From Membranipora membranacea (lineage: Eukaryota > Bryozoa > Gymnolaemata > Cheilostomatida > Membraniporidae), in assembly GCA_914767715.1 (NCBI GenBank), contig OU612073.1, forward strand, positions 16,804,001 through 16,868,000: DNA of 64,000 bases. Direction: 5' to 3'. The notes beneath the pieces are model-generated. The model saw only the letters and a program-made list of their open reading frames with translations. It was not told where the DNA came from and made no database searches. This document shows positions 51,736 to 62,761 of the stretch, piece after piece. The position numbers were made by a program, and so were the translations under genes. Numbering within the stretch: position 1 is the first letter of the stretch; each line of letters starts with the position of its first letter.

Positions 51736-53404
51736 ATGGCTATTATCTGTGCTAGTCTACCTGTGTTTGTTGTAGACTCATCCAATGTCCATGGGTCATT
51801 TAAGCGGTGGTCTGTTGAGTTTAATCTGGCTTTAAGAATGAAGTCGATTGAGCTTGGCTATGACATCGAAGAAGTGACTATTGGCACTGGTGGCTCTAGA
51901 GTTACCGAAAAAGTTAGGGTGCCTCGCTTCGGTGAAGATGCAAAGCTGGCGTCTTTGCTCTGGTGTATGGGCAGTGATGCTCGTGAAGTAGTGTCATCGC
52001 TTGGTGTTGACATGTTTTCCACATATTTGGAGTTCTTAGATGTGTGGAACTTGTTGAGAGAACACTTTGAGCATGACGAGGCTGAGTATGTTAAGTTGGA
52101 CAAGTTTGTTACCTGTCAACAACTTGACAATGAAGATGAACACGCTTATCTTCTGCGTGTTTGAAGGACTGAGTAGACAATGTGATTTCTCCGGGGGTAA
52201 CTGTAAATTGCTGAACAGGCTGAACAGACTGAACAGCTGAACAGAATTTCTCAGACTACTATTTGTTTGATTCTTTACATGATTGGCTAATTTTGCATAA
52301 GCATGGAAAATTCTTTATATTCTTCTCATTAAATTTTTTAATTTAAGTTTGCATTCACCTTGGTTTCTTTCAATTTTATTCACAGTAAATTTTTCGTCGA
52401 TACACTACTAGTGAATGGATGGAAAGTAGCCCCCCCCCCCTCTCCCCTATAAACAAAGCTCGTTAAGACTGGCTAGATGGAAGGTTGAGCTGGATAATAA
52501 TAATGTTTCTGGAGTCCAATTTCCAGAACACCATCAGATTTTGTCAGAAATGGCACATTGATTGCTTCATTTGCTTGTCCTAAATTGGTTATATTAGGTT
52601 CCAACAGGAACTTAGTGACTCATCAAATCATTTGGTTAAGAGGAATGTGTTTGAGAAGTGATAGTCACCCAGAGAAATGACTACAAATAATAATTTTAGT
52701 CTGAGAAATTCTGTTCAGCTGTTCAGTCCGTTCAGCCTGTTCAGCAATTTACAGTTACCGTTTCTCCGGTGGCAATGTCAGAGAGAGATTTGATCGCAGT
52801 AAGAGGATTGCGTAACTCAAAATTGAAGTTTGAGATGATGGCTGATGAGGAGTTGAACTGGGTCAAGATCACCAAAGTATTAAGGGCAAGACTAGCTGCG
52901 CAAGAGTCTTTGAATGCCTTAAATAAATCAGACCCGACTTATGCGCTGTCAGAGAGTAAACAGGTCCCTGCTAAAATACCTGTTAGAGATGAAGTACACA
53001 CTGAGTCAAGTGTAGTCTGTGATCCCCTCAATGCTGTACCAAATGATACTGTTATACAGGCGCATGCTGGTGAAGTGAAATGTCGTCCTCACCGAGAGAG
53101 AAGTGATGAGAGTAGTGTAAGTAATACTTATCATGATGTTTATATCCATTCTGATCGAGGTTCTCACATTGCCAACAAGACATTTTGTAGTGACAACCAT
53201 TGTTATAATGGTGATGGTGGGAGTGATCATGATGATTACCCTTCACCTGACCATGAAATGAGGTATGTAAGTCATAATAGTAGTCATCATTCTGGCTGTT
53301 ATATATGTCATAAAGATGATCATATTGCTCGTTACTGTCCTGAGGGCAGATGTTTCAGATGTCAAAAGATGTCACATCACCAGCAGGATTGTATCGATGT
53401 TTAG
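51736..53404 (+). pseudogene. Broken gag gene of the LTR retrotransposon
   Basis: The 5' part (51736-52164, about 143 codons) has a capsid-like region rich in Trp, Leu and charged residues (SFKRWSVEFNLAL, LLREHFEHDE). A frame break near 52164 and the 566-bp MITE at 52195-52760 separate it from the 3' part (52775-53404). The 3' part continues the capsid (VRGLRNSKLKFEMM) and ends with two CCHC zinc knuckles: C-x2-C-x4-H-x4-C at 53297-53338 and again at 53351-53392. A second frame change is likely just after the MITE. The two knuckles and position after the leader identify Gag of an LTR element; the clade cannot be fixed without pol. Confidence 0.82.
52195..52760. mobile_element. Mutator-like MITE inside gag
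   Basis: Terminal inverted repeats of about 60 bp that agree at nearly every position (inner part GTAACTGTAAATTGCTGAAC), flanked by TTTCTCCGG on both sides (52186-52194, 52761-52769). The 9-bp duplication with long TIRs fits Mutator-like elements. The TIR itself contains short GAACAG(G/A)CT tandem units. It is 566 bp, non-coding. Confidence 0.88.
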
Positions 53405-53835
53405 AGATGTAGGTCTTTTCTGCGTGAAGGCTTCTCAGCTCTCAAGATTGCGGTTGTAGAGTAAAGGGGAGCTCAGACCAAAGGTACAAACAGCGAACTA
53501 AAAGAAAGTCATGTGATGACCGTTCTCCACCTAGGCAGAGCTCAGGTAGTAGTGATAGTAATTGGCGGATATAACTTAAATTCTACCCTAGTGAAGAGCT
53601 GTTGTCACATTGTAAGTAAACATACTTGATTTAAGTTGACATCCTCTGTGCTTTTCTTTGCTGATTGTGTGATTGCTGACATTTGTCGGTAGTCCCCGTC
53701 GTTGTGTGCTAACCTCAGTGGTGGGCCGCAGAGTATGTGTACACAACCCTCTCCCAAAGAAAGGGCATGTGAAGTCTCTCAACCCTGTTAGAGTAATAGA
53801 GTATGTGTCAAAAAACCCTTATAATAGTAAGGGCA

Positions 53836-54084
53836 TGTGGAGTATTCCTATCATAAGGTTTGTTGTCATGTTGTCATACATGTACAAAGTACATGTATCT
53901 TGGAGTTGTCCTCTCTGTTCATACTAAGGAGTTACCATCAGCTACCCTGACCTATATATGACAGAGACTGACTTGACCGTGACCTTGATTGAAGAGACTA
54001 CACATGGGCACTTGTCTACTGACTTTCATGGTGAGGGGACTGCCTTATATCTTGCCATCTTGATTAGAAGCCAACTTCGCCACA
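53836..54084 (+). repeat. 3' LTR
   Basis: 249 bp, about 95 percent like the 5' LTR by eye; ends CCACA before the GTAAT duplication. Confidence 0.9.
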
Positions 54085-54799
54085 GTAATGGAGGTGAAAT
54101 ACACTTTAAACAATTAGAATCAATCAATGGGCCCCTGGGACTCTTACACACGATGTCCCAGGGGCCCTAGCCTGTCAAGACAGGCTACAAGTGCCCATCC
54201 CCATGCATCATCAAGGTCTGAAAATGTGCTCAGTTACAGACAGTGAGAATACAGATAAGGTACTATATTCCTGTTTGACTAACATTAAATATGTTTCAAA
54301 GTCTTTGGTTCGATGTTTGTTAAATTGTAGTGGACCTACCTTTGGAATTGTTAGGTTTCTATTTTCCTCCACTTAAATTTAACTAGAGTAGACAGTACAA
54401 AATAAATACTAAATAATGTGTGATCTGAAAGGAAATGAAAACTAAATGTATGCACTTGACTAGCTACTTTATATTGTGACCAATGACAGTCAGTGTTGTG
54501 AGTTATGAGAGGATGCTATTGGTCATTTACAATAATAGGCTGAATCTTAACATAGCAGGTAAATTTGTTTGGATTGTTTAATTTGATTATTCCCTTCAAT
54601 TTTGTGTGCAAAGACCTTACCGTAACTAGTCAACAACAACATGTGCTTGGATAACTACCAAAAAATTGCGATTGGACTGTTTTCTCTAAAATCTGGAGGA
54701 AATAGTGAGATTTACAAAAAGTGGGAGGTGGGTGTAAAAATCTGGAGGGTCACGCCTAAATCGGGAGACTTGGCAAGTATGGGTGGAACATAGTGCTGA

Positions 54800-55265
54800 A
54801 TCAAAAATTAAGGGTGTACCCAGTTGTAGCGTTCATGTCAGCGGCAGCATATCCTCATTTCTTCTAAAAATTACTTTTAATGAGTAAAATATTAAGAGTT
54901 TGAATAAAGGGTGTTTCAAGGGTATGACAACGTGCTGAATATAAAAAAATATGGGTGCAACCTAGAACAAGTTTGGTCCATGTGCCTGCATTCCGAGTCG
55001 CTCCCGATCTACTGGTCATGCGTCTAGTGTACCAAGTTGTAGCAATCGTGTCAGCGGAAGACCGGCAGCACGGCAGCATATCGCAATTTTTCTCAAAATC
55101 GCTAATAATAAGTGAAATGTTAAGAGTTTAAAACAAGGGTATCTAGGGTAGAACAACGTGCTGAATCTAAATCCGAGAGTGTAGCAATCATGTCAGCGGC
55201 AGCGTGTCAGCATACCTGCAATTTTCTTCACAATCGGTGAGGTAAGTGAAATGTTAAGTGATTAA
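54800..55265 (+). repeat. Diverged tandem repeats of the long-TIR element
   Basis: Units of about 150-220 bp marked by CATGTCAGCGGCAGC-type, GAACAACGTGCTGAAT-type and GTGAAATGTTAAG-type blocks at 54830, 55050 and 55190. Weaker copies lie at 55795 and 55920. The hAT-like element at 50436 landed inside the first unit. Confidence 0.75.
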
Positions 55266-55332
55266 TATGGTCAGCAGGAAATACGACTATATGTATGATT
55301 TTACCAAGATATTCTATCGGAAGCGCGACAAT

Positions 55333-55770
55333 TGGCCCGAGCCAAACTTGGCCCGAGCCAAACTTGGCCCCAAATATAAAACTTGGCCCGATGCAATGAA
55401 ACTTGGCCCCAATGAGTAAAGCTTGGCCCAAATTAGTAAAACTTGGCCCAATGCAATGAAGCTTGGCCCCAATTAGTATAACTTGGCCCCATGAAATGAA
55501 ACTTGGCCCCAATTAGTAAAACTTGGCCCCAAGTACTGAAACTTGGCCCCAATTAGTAAAACTTGGCCCCAAGTACTGAAACTTGGCCCCAATTAGTAAA
55601 ACTTGGCCCCAAGTACTGAAACTTCGCCCCAATTAGTGAAATCTGGCCCTAAGTACTGAAACTTGGCCCCAATTAGTAAAACTTGGCCCCAAGTACTGAA
55701 ACTTGGCCCCAAACATAAAACTTGGCCCCATGCAATGAAGATTGGCCCCAATTAGTAAAACTTGGCCCCA
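55333..55770 (+). repeat. 20-bp minisatellite (ACTTGGCCCC units)
   Basis: About twenty units of two alternating types, ACTTGGCCCCAATTAGTAAA and ACTTGGCCCCAAGTACTGAA. The higher-order period of 40 bp is regular in the middle and looser at the edges. Confidence 0.92.
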
Positions 55771-56745
55771 GATATCATATCATTTTAAAAGGTGGTCAGC
55801 GACAGCACTTCATCTCAACGAGAACAAGACAAAAAGCAGCCTACAACGTAAGACTGCTCAAAACATGATAGCGTGAGACAAATTGATGTAGGAAAAAAGT
55901 GTGTTCCAAGTTGAAGAGGTCAGCCGCAGCAGTACAGCATATCCCAAATATTCACACTATTGATTGTGATTAGTGGGAAGTCTAGTCTGAGCCCCCCAGA
56001 CGTTGCCCCCCTTCCGACGGAATTCAAGAGTTTGATGCAGTTGGCACAAGTCAAGACTATAGTCCTGGGTTCTACATAGTATGTGTTTTATCATTGCATG
56101 AGGTGGTTGGTTAGAGACAGCGCTACCGCATATCCCCATATCATGTCATTAGCATATTAGGAAAGTATGCGAGGCTGGCATATCTAAGTTTTTCTCTGAC
56201 TCTGACAGTTGGGTTTCTTTCTGAAAAGTGAGGCACTCATTGAACTCTTTGCTCATGTGTTATGCAAAAGATATCCAGCCGAAAAATGACATAATGAGGC
56301 AATTGAAACATCAAAAATGTTGTTTGTAATTGCCCCAAGACAGTGGTCTTAAGACCCTACAATATCATACTAGTCCCATGATAAGTTTAACATAGTTCAA
56401 TTGAAATTTTTCAATGCTGGTGCTCAGTGCTGATCTAACACAAGCAGACTTCTCTACAAGTTTACTTGGTGAATTAATTGCCATGTCAACAAAATCCCAC
56501 AATGCAATTTCAACCTGGAATTCCCTGGTGATTAGATTAGCAAGATTACACAGAATAGGAGTTATTTCCCCACACATATAATGCCAAAACGAAATGCCTT
56601 TTAATTTCTAATTATGACCACTACATCTGGGTACACCCGGTGAATTTTACAGAACATACACCAATGAAGTATAAAACGTGATCAGTATCCTGCCATCAAA
56701 TATTGTCCGTGCCATAACAACTTATGCTATAGCTGCTTCTGGCCT

Positions 56746-58097
56746 GTTAATTCAGATAAGGTTACAGACAAAGATTTGCTGATTACTGTTGCCAAACTTT
56801 CCTTATTAGCTTGCTGTCTTTTGAAAATGCAGCGAAGTTTGGGGATGGTAAAAGATGTGGGATGAGGAAAAATGTGTGTCATTGTCTTCCCATATGATTT
56901 TCAATGCCAAACCAAATAGGGCATGTTAATGAAGCATCTATTATTAGACCAGCATGTTGGTGTTGTGGCTTTGCATCTTAAACCACTGTTGACACAGTTG
57001 GGCTTTGCCCAACAGAGCCACCAGTCAAAAATTTAAATAGAGAGTTGTGGCATCAAAACCTCTAGCCAGTAACTTTGAATGGAGTTATATGAGCTCTCAA
57101 AATGCAGGGAGTATCTTCTTCCCCTGCCATCCACCATTAGTGATGACAAATGTTGTTGTTGACCAATCAGGTGCCTTTAAAATCTAGCTGAGATCCACCA
57201 TTTTTATTAGTGTTGGATCTCAGCTAGTTTTTAAAGGCACCTGATTGGTCAACAACAACATTTGTCATCACTAATGATGGATGGGAGGGAGGTGGAACCA
57301 GACTGAATCACAAGATTATGATAGGTTTTTTTCATCGTGTCAAATCATGAACCATTGATTGTAGGATTCAGATGTAAATTTTGAAATTTAACAAAATATC
57401 TTCGCTTTTTTAATTTAGGGTTTTCTCACAACATTCTACCTCCTTGGTAAATATGTTATTTATTCTCATCAGAAATTCGACTTTTCTGACATACACTAGG
57501 ATCTCCTGGCAGCTTGAAATGAAATGATTTTTTTTTAGTTTGAAAAATTCAGAGCACACTAACAATTTCATCTACATCAAATTTAAACTGGCAAAACATA
57601 CAGTAGTCGTAGTGACAAATAATAAAATTATGTAACCAGAACAAATGGGCGAGCAATCATTGGCAATATATATATAAATATAAATTTATACATGACCAAT
57701 TATTCCTTTCGTCATGTAGACCTCCTTCCTTAATCTTAATTGATAATTGCAGCTAAGGTTCCTCATATTATTAACATTTTGCAACGTAGTAGCGTACCGT
57801 ACTGTACTACATTCATTTCCTAGCTCCGGCAATTGACAAACATAAAACTTATTTAGAGAACAAGCTCAAGGAAACTTTCAAGGAAAGCTGATCAATAATA
57901 TTTATGATTGGTATGACATTTGTGTGGATTTGGCAGAATATCATTGGTCTTGTCTAAGGTTTGATGATCTCATAGGAGTAGTTATTTCCTCATGCTTGTC
58001 GATGATTCAGCAGAACCAGATCATTCATCAAAACCTCTTTCCTCATTTCTTATTTGTATAAATTAACTTTTTATTGCATAGACTAGTCAAACCAGCC
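56746..58097. other. Intergenic region with a large hairpin, no gene seen
   Basis: Apart from the hairpin at 57127-57284 it is AT-rich unique DNA. The part near 58000 should contain the promoter of the following gene. Confidence 0.5.
57127..57284. mobile_element. Palindromic MITE, 70-bp arms
   Basis: The left arm runs from CCATCCACCATTAGTGATGA to about 57198; the right arm from 57213 to CTAATGATGGATGG. The arms differ at only a few sites, with a loop of about 14 bp. Confidence 0.85.
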
Positions 58098-61000
58098 ATG
58101 GATAATAAACAGGGTACACACACCACAGGCCAGTCTCACAATGTCGGGAAAAGGCACACATACTTACCTGTATTCAACATCTCTTTAATCTGTGTAGTTA
58201 TTGTCAGCGTGGGATTCTGTTACTATGATATGAGGGTCAGGCTGTATGACATAGGAGCAAACCAGACTCACCAGGTATAATTATTATTTGTTTGAATTCA
58301 GAACCATTTTGAGCTGTAGGCCTATACAGGTAAGTATGTAGGCATATATGGTTTATTGGTGATGCAATAGGCTAATTCTGTGTGAGCTCTTTTATTTTAA
58401 TCACCACATCAAATCATGATAATAAGTTTTTCTTTGAACGCAACAAATCATACGAAGTGATGCTAATGCTATGCCATTCTTGGTTGTATTTATTGTCATA
58501 AAGAGGAGACACCCCATTCCGAAACGATCAGATTTGAGCTAAAGATACCTCATTAATATGTATACAGTATTTAATTATCCTGTAAATTACTGAAGGTTGT
58601 GAGGTAGATGCTGACAAAATATTTGTCGTTTTTATTAGTAGACTAAAGTGACGACTATCAGTCACACATAACTTATTGCTTGCTTTTTGGTTTTGATCGG
58701 GAGCCACTTACAGGATGATTGTTTACCTGGTGGCAAGTGGATTACGTACCATATCAAAAGCGCCTCTTAGAGTTTGATTGACCATTGTGCTGTTGATGAG
58801 TTTTGCTTATAGTATAAAACGTTCAGACAAGTGACAAAATGAATTATATTTATTCTTCAGTTAGTCTTTATATTAGCTCAATGATTTTACAACAGATTCA
58901 CAAAAGATCATCATGGCGAGGCTCCCAAAATGATCCTCAAATGTGTGATGGGATATTCAGATGCCAGCAAGGGAGAAACTGCAGATGTTACAGTAATAAT
59001 CAAATAATACATACTACAAAGGATATCACTACAGACACTACAGCGCAGCAGAGGCAGTCCCCTCAACAAACGCGTACTCAGGCTACAACTACCCGCATCA
59101 GACAGGCTGAAGGAGAAGTTACTCAGAGTCAACGCATAGCTATAATACCAAGACCTCCTGCACAAGTTCCTGCTGCTTTTAATCACATATTGGGAGCAAG
59201 TAAGATAGTATAAAATATGACCAGTCATCTATAGTATTGATCTACACCAGTGCCAGGAAAATACAGGAACCATGGAAAGATTTTCTTGGATTGGAAACGC
59301 AATGATAAAACGCAGCACATCATAACGCTTGCACTAAAATTGAAATCTGAGGAGAATAATTTATTTTCCCTAGTTTTGCCAAACATATTAAATATATTTC
59401 TTTAATCAGAACTTGTTACTTAAAGAATCTTATGAGAAGCTTTTTTTTTCGATTTGGTCCCCAAACAATATAGGAAATAACCAAGCAAATTGTATGATAC
59501 TCTAGAGATGTAAAGTAATTGCAGAAGGTGACATATGCCTTTGTGTGAAGGTAATTAGATTTGGGCTAGCTAACAATTACTTGACCTGGTTACTTTTTAA
59601 ACTCATTCTTCCCAACGATGGGTATGAGGAAGCATAAATCTAGCATCCCTAAACTTGACGAACTAAACTCTAGCTGCTATTTATACGTTTACTCCTCTAG
59701 GTGATGCATTGAAAAAAGTACAGGAAATAGGTTCCTGCTCATGATTTATAATTATTTTTATCTGCTTATCCAAGGGCATAGTACCCTTGGCTTATCATAC
59801 ACTAAAGCCATATGATATAACCATAGCATCGGCAAAACTCATATTTAGATTTTTCTAGTTGCCTGGAAAACATTGGATATCATTTTACAATATAACGACA
59901 ATTCTCCGGACTGCTGGATTGTTCAAATCAATCCAAGTCATATGAACTGCGAAGTGATTTGTATTTAATTTTGTTGAACTTAATTTCATACCAGCTTGTT
60001 ATTTTTCCTTCCTAGGACCACCAGCTGCAGCATTCCAATTATCAGCAACCCAATTATCAGCATTTGCCAGCAAAGGTAGGTCAAGTAAACATACAACATT
60101 ACAGTATTGAGTATAAGAGAGATCTCCAGATTGTAAGTTTAGTTTAGTTTAGTTTATTGAAGCGTCAGTATCAAATATTGATAAAAAGGAATGCGCACAA
60201 TGTTAAAATTATGTAGAAACTATACTAATAAAAATCGAGGTAATGAATAAATGGTTATGAATCTGCCTGTTGCGTGTGTGTTTAGGAGGAATCATGGTGA
60301 GATGGGGAAACTTCCGGTGTCCCAGCGATCTCCGACCAGTTCAAGCAGGTGAGTACATAATAATCAGTGAAATATATTTATTCTTAACAGTTACTGATTG
60401 GCATTGATATAAAAAAATTATAGTCGCATAAATATATGTGAAACACAAAAAGATATGGTTGTAGTTTGGAAATTTCTGCATATTATGTTAAAATTATATA
60501 TCACACTGATATATTTATCACACAGTGTTATATATATATATATATATATATCACACAGTGTTAAAATTTATCACACTGATCAATTGAGACAAAAAATCAC
60601 TACAACTTTTAACTCTTTACCAATTCAGATAGGCTCAGCAACCAAACTTACTCATTTTAAACAACAACTATCAAAGCACTTTATATCCTATTAATTCTTG
60701 TTACTTGAGTATTTTTTCTTTTTCTCGCCGCTTAAGTTTTTTCTTTTTTGTTCTTTCACTGCATGAAAAACATTCCTAAAGATGATGTAGAATGACAATA
60801 AAAGTATATATATATATATATATATAGCAAAAAAAAATTCAAGACTTAAAATGTTACAATATAGATGCTTGACTTAGAATATTAAATTCACCCTCAGGTT
60901 TCATGGCTGGTCCTCTAGCTACGAGTAATTCTGGAGGGAATGACATACTGTGCCTACCGAGATTGGCCGACTCTCTGAATGGAGTTCTCACTCTGACAGG

Positions 61001-61995
61001 CAGCTCTTCGGCCCCTCTCATTGGACCTCTTCAGTTTGACACTACTAATTCTACACTGAGGGATTCTATCATAGAGTGTGCCATTTGCCGCCTACAACCC
61101 GATACAAATGCGGTCAGTACAATATGTATATATATATAGTATAGTATATATGTGTGACTAACTTGATTAACTAACAAACTTTATTACCATAATTAAGTGA
61201 AAGGGTAAGAAAATGAAAATTTGCCTGCAAATATCACTTTCCAGCTGATGTTAATTTTGTAAAAAAGCTGATACTTACACTTTAGAGTACTGACAGTTGA
61301 TTATTTGCAGGCAGAGTTGTTTTGGTTTTTTCTACTCTATTGAAGAACAAAGAGTCAAATATCTAATTCGCTGGGTTATTTGCATGGCTAAATGGCAGCT
61401 TAGTGCATATCCAAAATATCAGACATGCTTCATTTTGATTAGGAAGAAACCTGTGTTCTTGGCCCTTATATTGCAAGGCTGGGGGATGACAATGGTAACA
61501 CATGAATAAGAAACATAAGGCTACATATTTCAGAGCAATGTGCTTGTAGCCTAATAACAATATACATGTGTAGGCCTAATATCAGTCAATCTAAATTATC
61601 AAATTCAAATTTCTGTGTACTAGCCTAAATAAATTGCTTCTGTTGGAGCCTATATTTAATGAACAATGAGAGCGATACATCTTATGATGAATGATCGAAT
61701 GCTTAAGTTAGGGCTTCGCTCCTTGTTTCAGGTGATGATGCCTGGCGCTCGGGTCTGTCCACCTGGTTGGAGAGTACTGTACGGAGGCTGGCTGATGGGA
61801 GCAGCTGGTACTCGAGGGCCATCAGTCAACCACATATGTATTGATAGTAACCCAACAGTAGAACAGAGAAATAGAGACAGCAGGGCTACTAGACTATCCC
61901 ATGTTCATTTCGGAGGATGCCCTAGCAGATCATCACGATCTTGTAATTCGTATGCTCAACAGCAGAAACTACCCTGTGTTGTGTGCTCTCAGTGA
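58098..61995 (+). CDS. Type II membrane protein with short-chain-collagen-C4-like domain
   Basis: Six coding exons: 58098-58274, 58896-59199, 60016-60075, 60286-60348, 60898-61112, 61732-61995; 1083 nt, 360 residues, phases consistent. The start is the ATG after an upstream in-frame region without ATG. Residues about 22-43 (FNISLICVVIVSVGFCYY) form a single hydrophobic span without a cleavage site, so a type II anchor is likely. Residues 60-180 are a Gln/Thr/Arg-rich stalk with two CRC-type cysteine groups. From residue 181, GGIMVRWGNFRCP, GNDILCLPRLAD, ECAICRLQPDTNA, VMMPGARVCPPGW, VLYGGWLMGA, HICIDSNP and LPCVVCSQ match the C-terminal domain known from sponge short-chain collagen C4 and related proteins of other animals. 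There are no Gly-X-Y repeats. Likely an extracellular-matrix or cell-surface protein; AATAAA lies at 62066-62071. The function is unproven. Confidence 0.78.
60522..60830 (+). mobile_element. LINE 3'-end remnant with TA microsatellites
   Basis: In intron 4 of the preceding gene. TTFNSLPIQIGSATKLTHFK followed by QQLSKHFISY and a stop resembles the C-terminal WNSLP...FK..L end common in Jockey/CR1-like elements. It ends in an AATAAAAG(TA)n tail. A (TA)n tract with flanking TCACACAGTGTTA repeats lies at its 5' side. Confidence 0.6.
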
Positions 61996-62690
61996 AACGT
62001 TAGACCAATAACACGCTTTAGATTCTGAGTGAGCCTTTTTTTTTCAAATCTCATCACCTCCTTGAAATAAATATTTTAAGATACCGATTCAGTACTTTCA
62101 AAGATGTGATTGCTTTACTTCTCTAATATAACTTGTGCATATTATGGCAGAACATAAAAGCATTTAAATGTAATTTCAAATTTTTATAAGACTGTTCAAA
62201 TTTAAAGCATTGTAGATTTCAATGATGAATGAAAAATAGCAAACGAGAACTAATTGTTGTTTTATTTGAATAGAACCATACCATTTATGTTTTGGGCGGC
62301 CGTCTTCTACTAATGTATTCACTACTGAAGAGACCAAATTTATAATGAAGATGAACTCGCACAAATACATTTTTTGACTAATTATTATTTCAATAATGCT
62401 TACTAAGTCTGTTCTCTCTTGTAAATATATTGGAGAATTAAAATGTTCTGAAGAAAGGTAAAAGCACAGCTTAGTATGTCCATTTGACCAAGGAGTTAGA
62501 GACAACTCCTTGATGTGACTTATGACCAAGCGACAAATGAGATACGCACTAAGTTAAGCTGAAGCAAGGAGGCTAGCTGAACTCCCTTTGCAGAAAAAAC
62601 TTCAAAAATGAATTTGATCTAGGGCTGGTAAACGAAAGATTTATTCAAGAGACTTGCCGCACAAGAGAAAAATGCTGCAGTTTATAAAGC
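61996..62690. other. 3' flank, no further gene
   Basis: AATAAA at 62066-62071 is the likely polyadenylation signal of the gene ending at 61995. The remainder has only short unsupported frames. Confidence 0.5.
62066..62071 (+). terminator. Polyadenylation signal AATAAA
   Basis: 71 nt after the stop of the collagen-C4-like gene, in the usual range. Confidence 0.5.
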
Positions 62691-62761
62691 AGCAGAGTGG
62701 CACAGTGAAGCGTGCTGGGCCCATAACCCAGATGTCGGTGGATCGAAACCACTCTCTGCTA
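62691..62761 (+). tRNA. Initiator-type tRNA-Met (CAT), slightly degenerate
   Basis: Acceptor stem AGCAGAG/CTCTGCT pairs fully. The anticodon arm CTGGG-CCCATAA-CCCAG has anticodon CAT, and the T arm carries the initiator-type ATCGAAA loop in place of TTC. Length 71 nt against 72 in the usual animal initiator. The D loop is one base short in the GG region, and the D stem has one A-C mismatch, so it may be a pseudogene or a variant. A TTTT at about 62766 could end Pol III transcription. Confidence 0.8.

Larger units (their letters stand above)
51057..54084 (+). mobile_element. Gag-only LTR retrotransposon
   Basis: Two LTRs (51057-51306 and 53836-54084) begin TGTGG and end CCACA, with a 5-bp duplication GTAAT on both outer sides (51052-51056, 54085-54089). 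The LTRs differ at roughly ten positions in 250, so the insertion is moderately old. A primer-binding candidate follows the 5' LTR. The only coding matter is gag, broken by a MITE; no protease, reverse transcriptase or integrase motif was found in the 430 bp left before the 3' LTR. It is inactive. Confidence 0.9.
50436..54781. mobile_element. hAT-like element with perfect 8-bp target duplication
   Basis: The ends CATACTTGCCAAGT and ACTTGGCAAGTATG are exact complements, flanked by GGTGGAAC on both sides (50428-50435, 54782-54789). Removing it joins a sequence that fits the tandem repeat of the surrounding element, which confirms the insertion. Internal hallmarks are TCTCCCGATTT-like subterminal sequence and a GC-rich block at 50480-50600. 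No transposase is visible, and the interior is dominated by an LTR retrotransposon. Confidence 0.88.
50122..56745. mobile_element. Long-TIR DNA element (outer shell of the nested array)
   Basis: The left arm (50122-50412) and right arm (56455-56745) are inverted copies starting AGGCCAGAAGCAGC. They share ATGGCACGGACAAT, AAAATTCACCGGGTGTACCC and CAGGGAATTCCAGGTTGAAA. The interior holds tandem repeats, a minisatellite and a nested hAT-like element. No transposase frame survives. Flanks GTTAT and GTTAA may be a worn target duplication. A solo end of the family is at 44202. Confidence 0.75.

Noticed and set aside
55228-55512. - strand frame with repeated GAK and GPSF motifs
   Set aside because: Produced by the 20-bp minisatellite; no independent support.
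55333-55770. CRISPR-like array
   Set aside because: Units are contiguous with no unique spacers and the DNA is eukaryotic.
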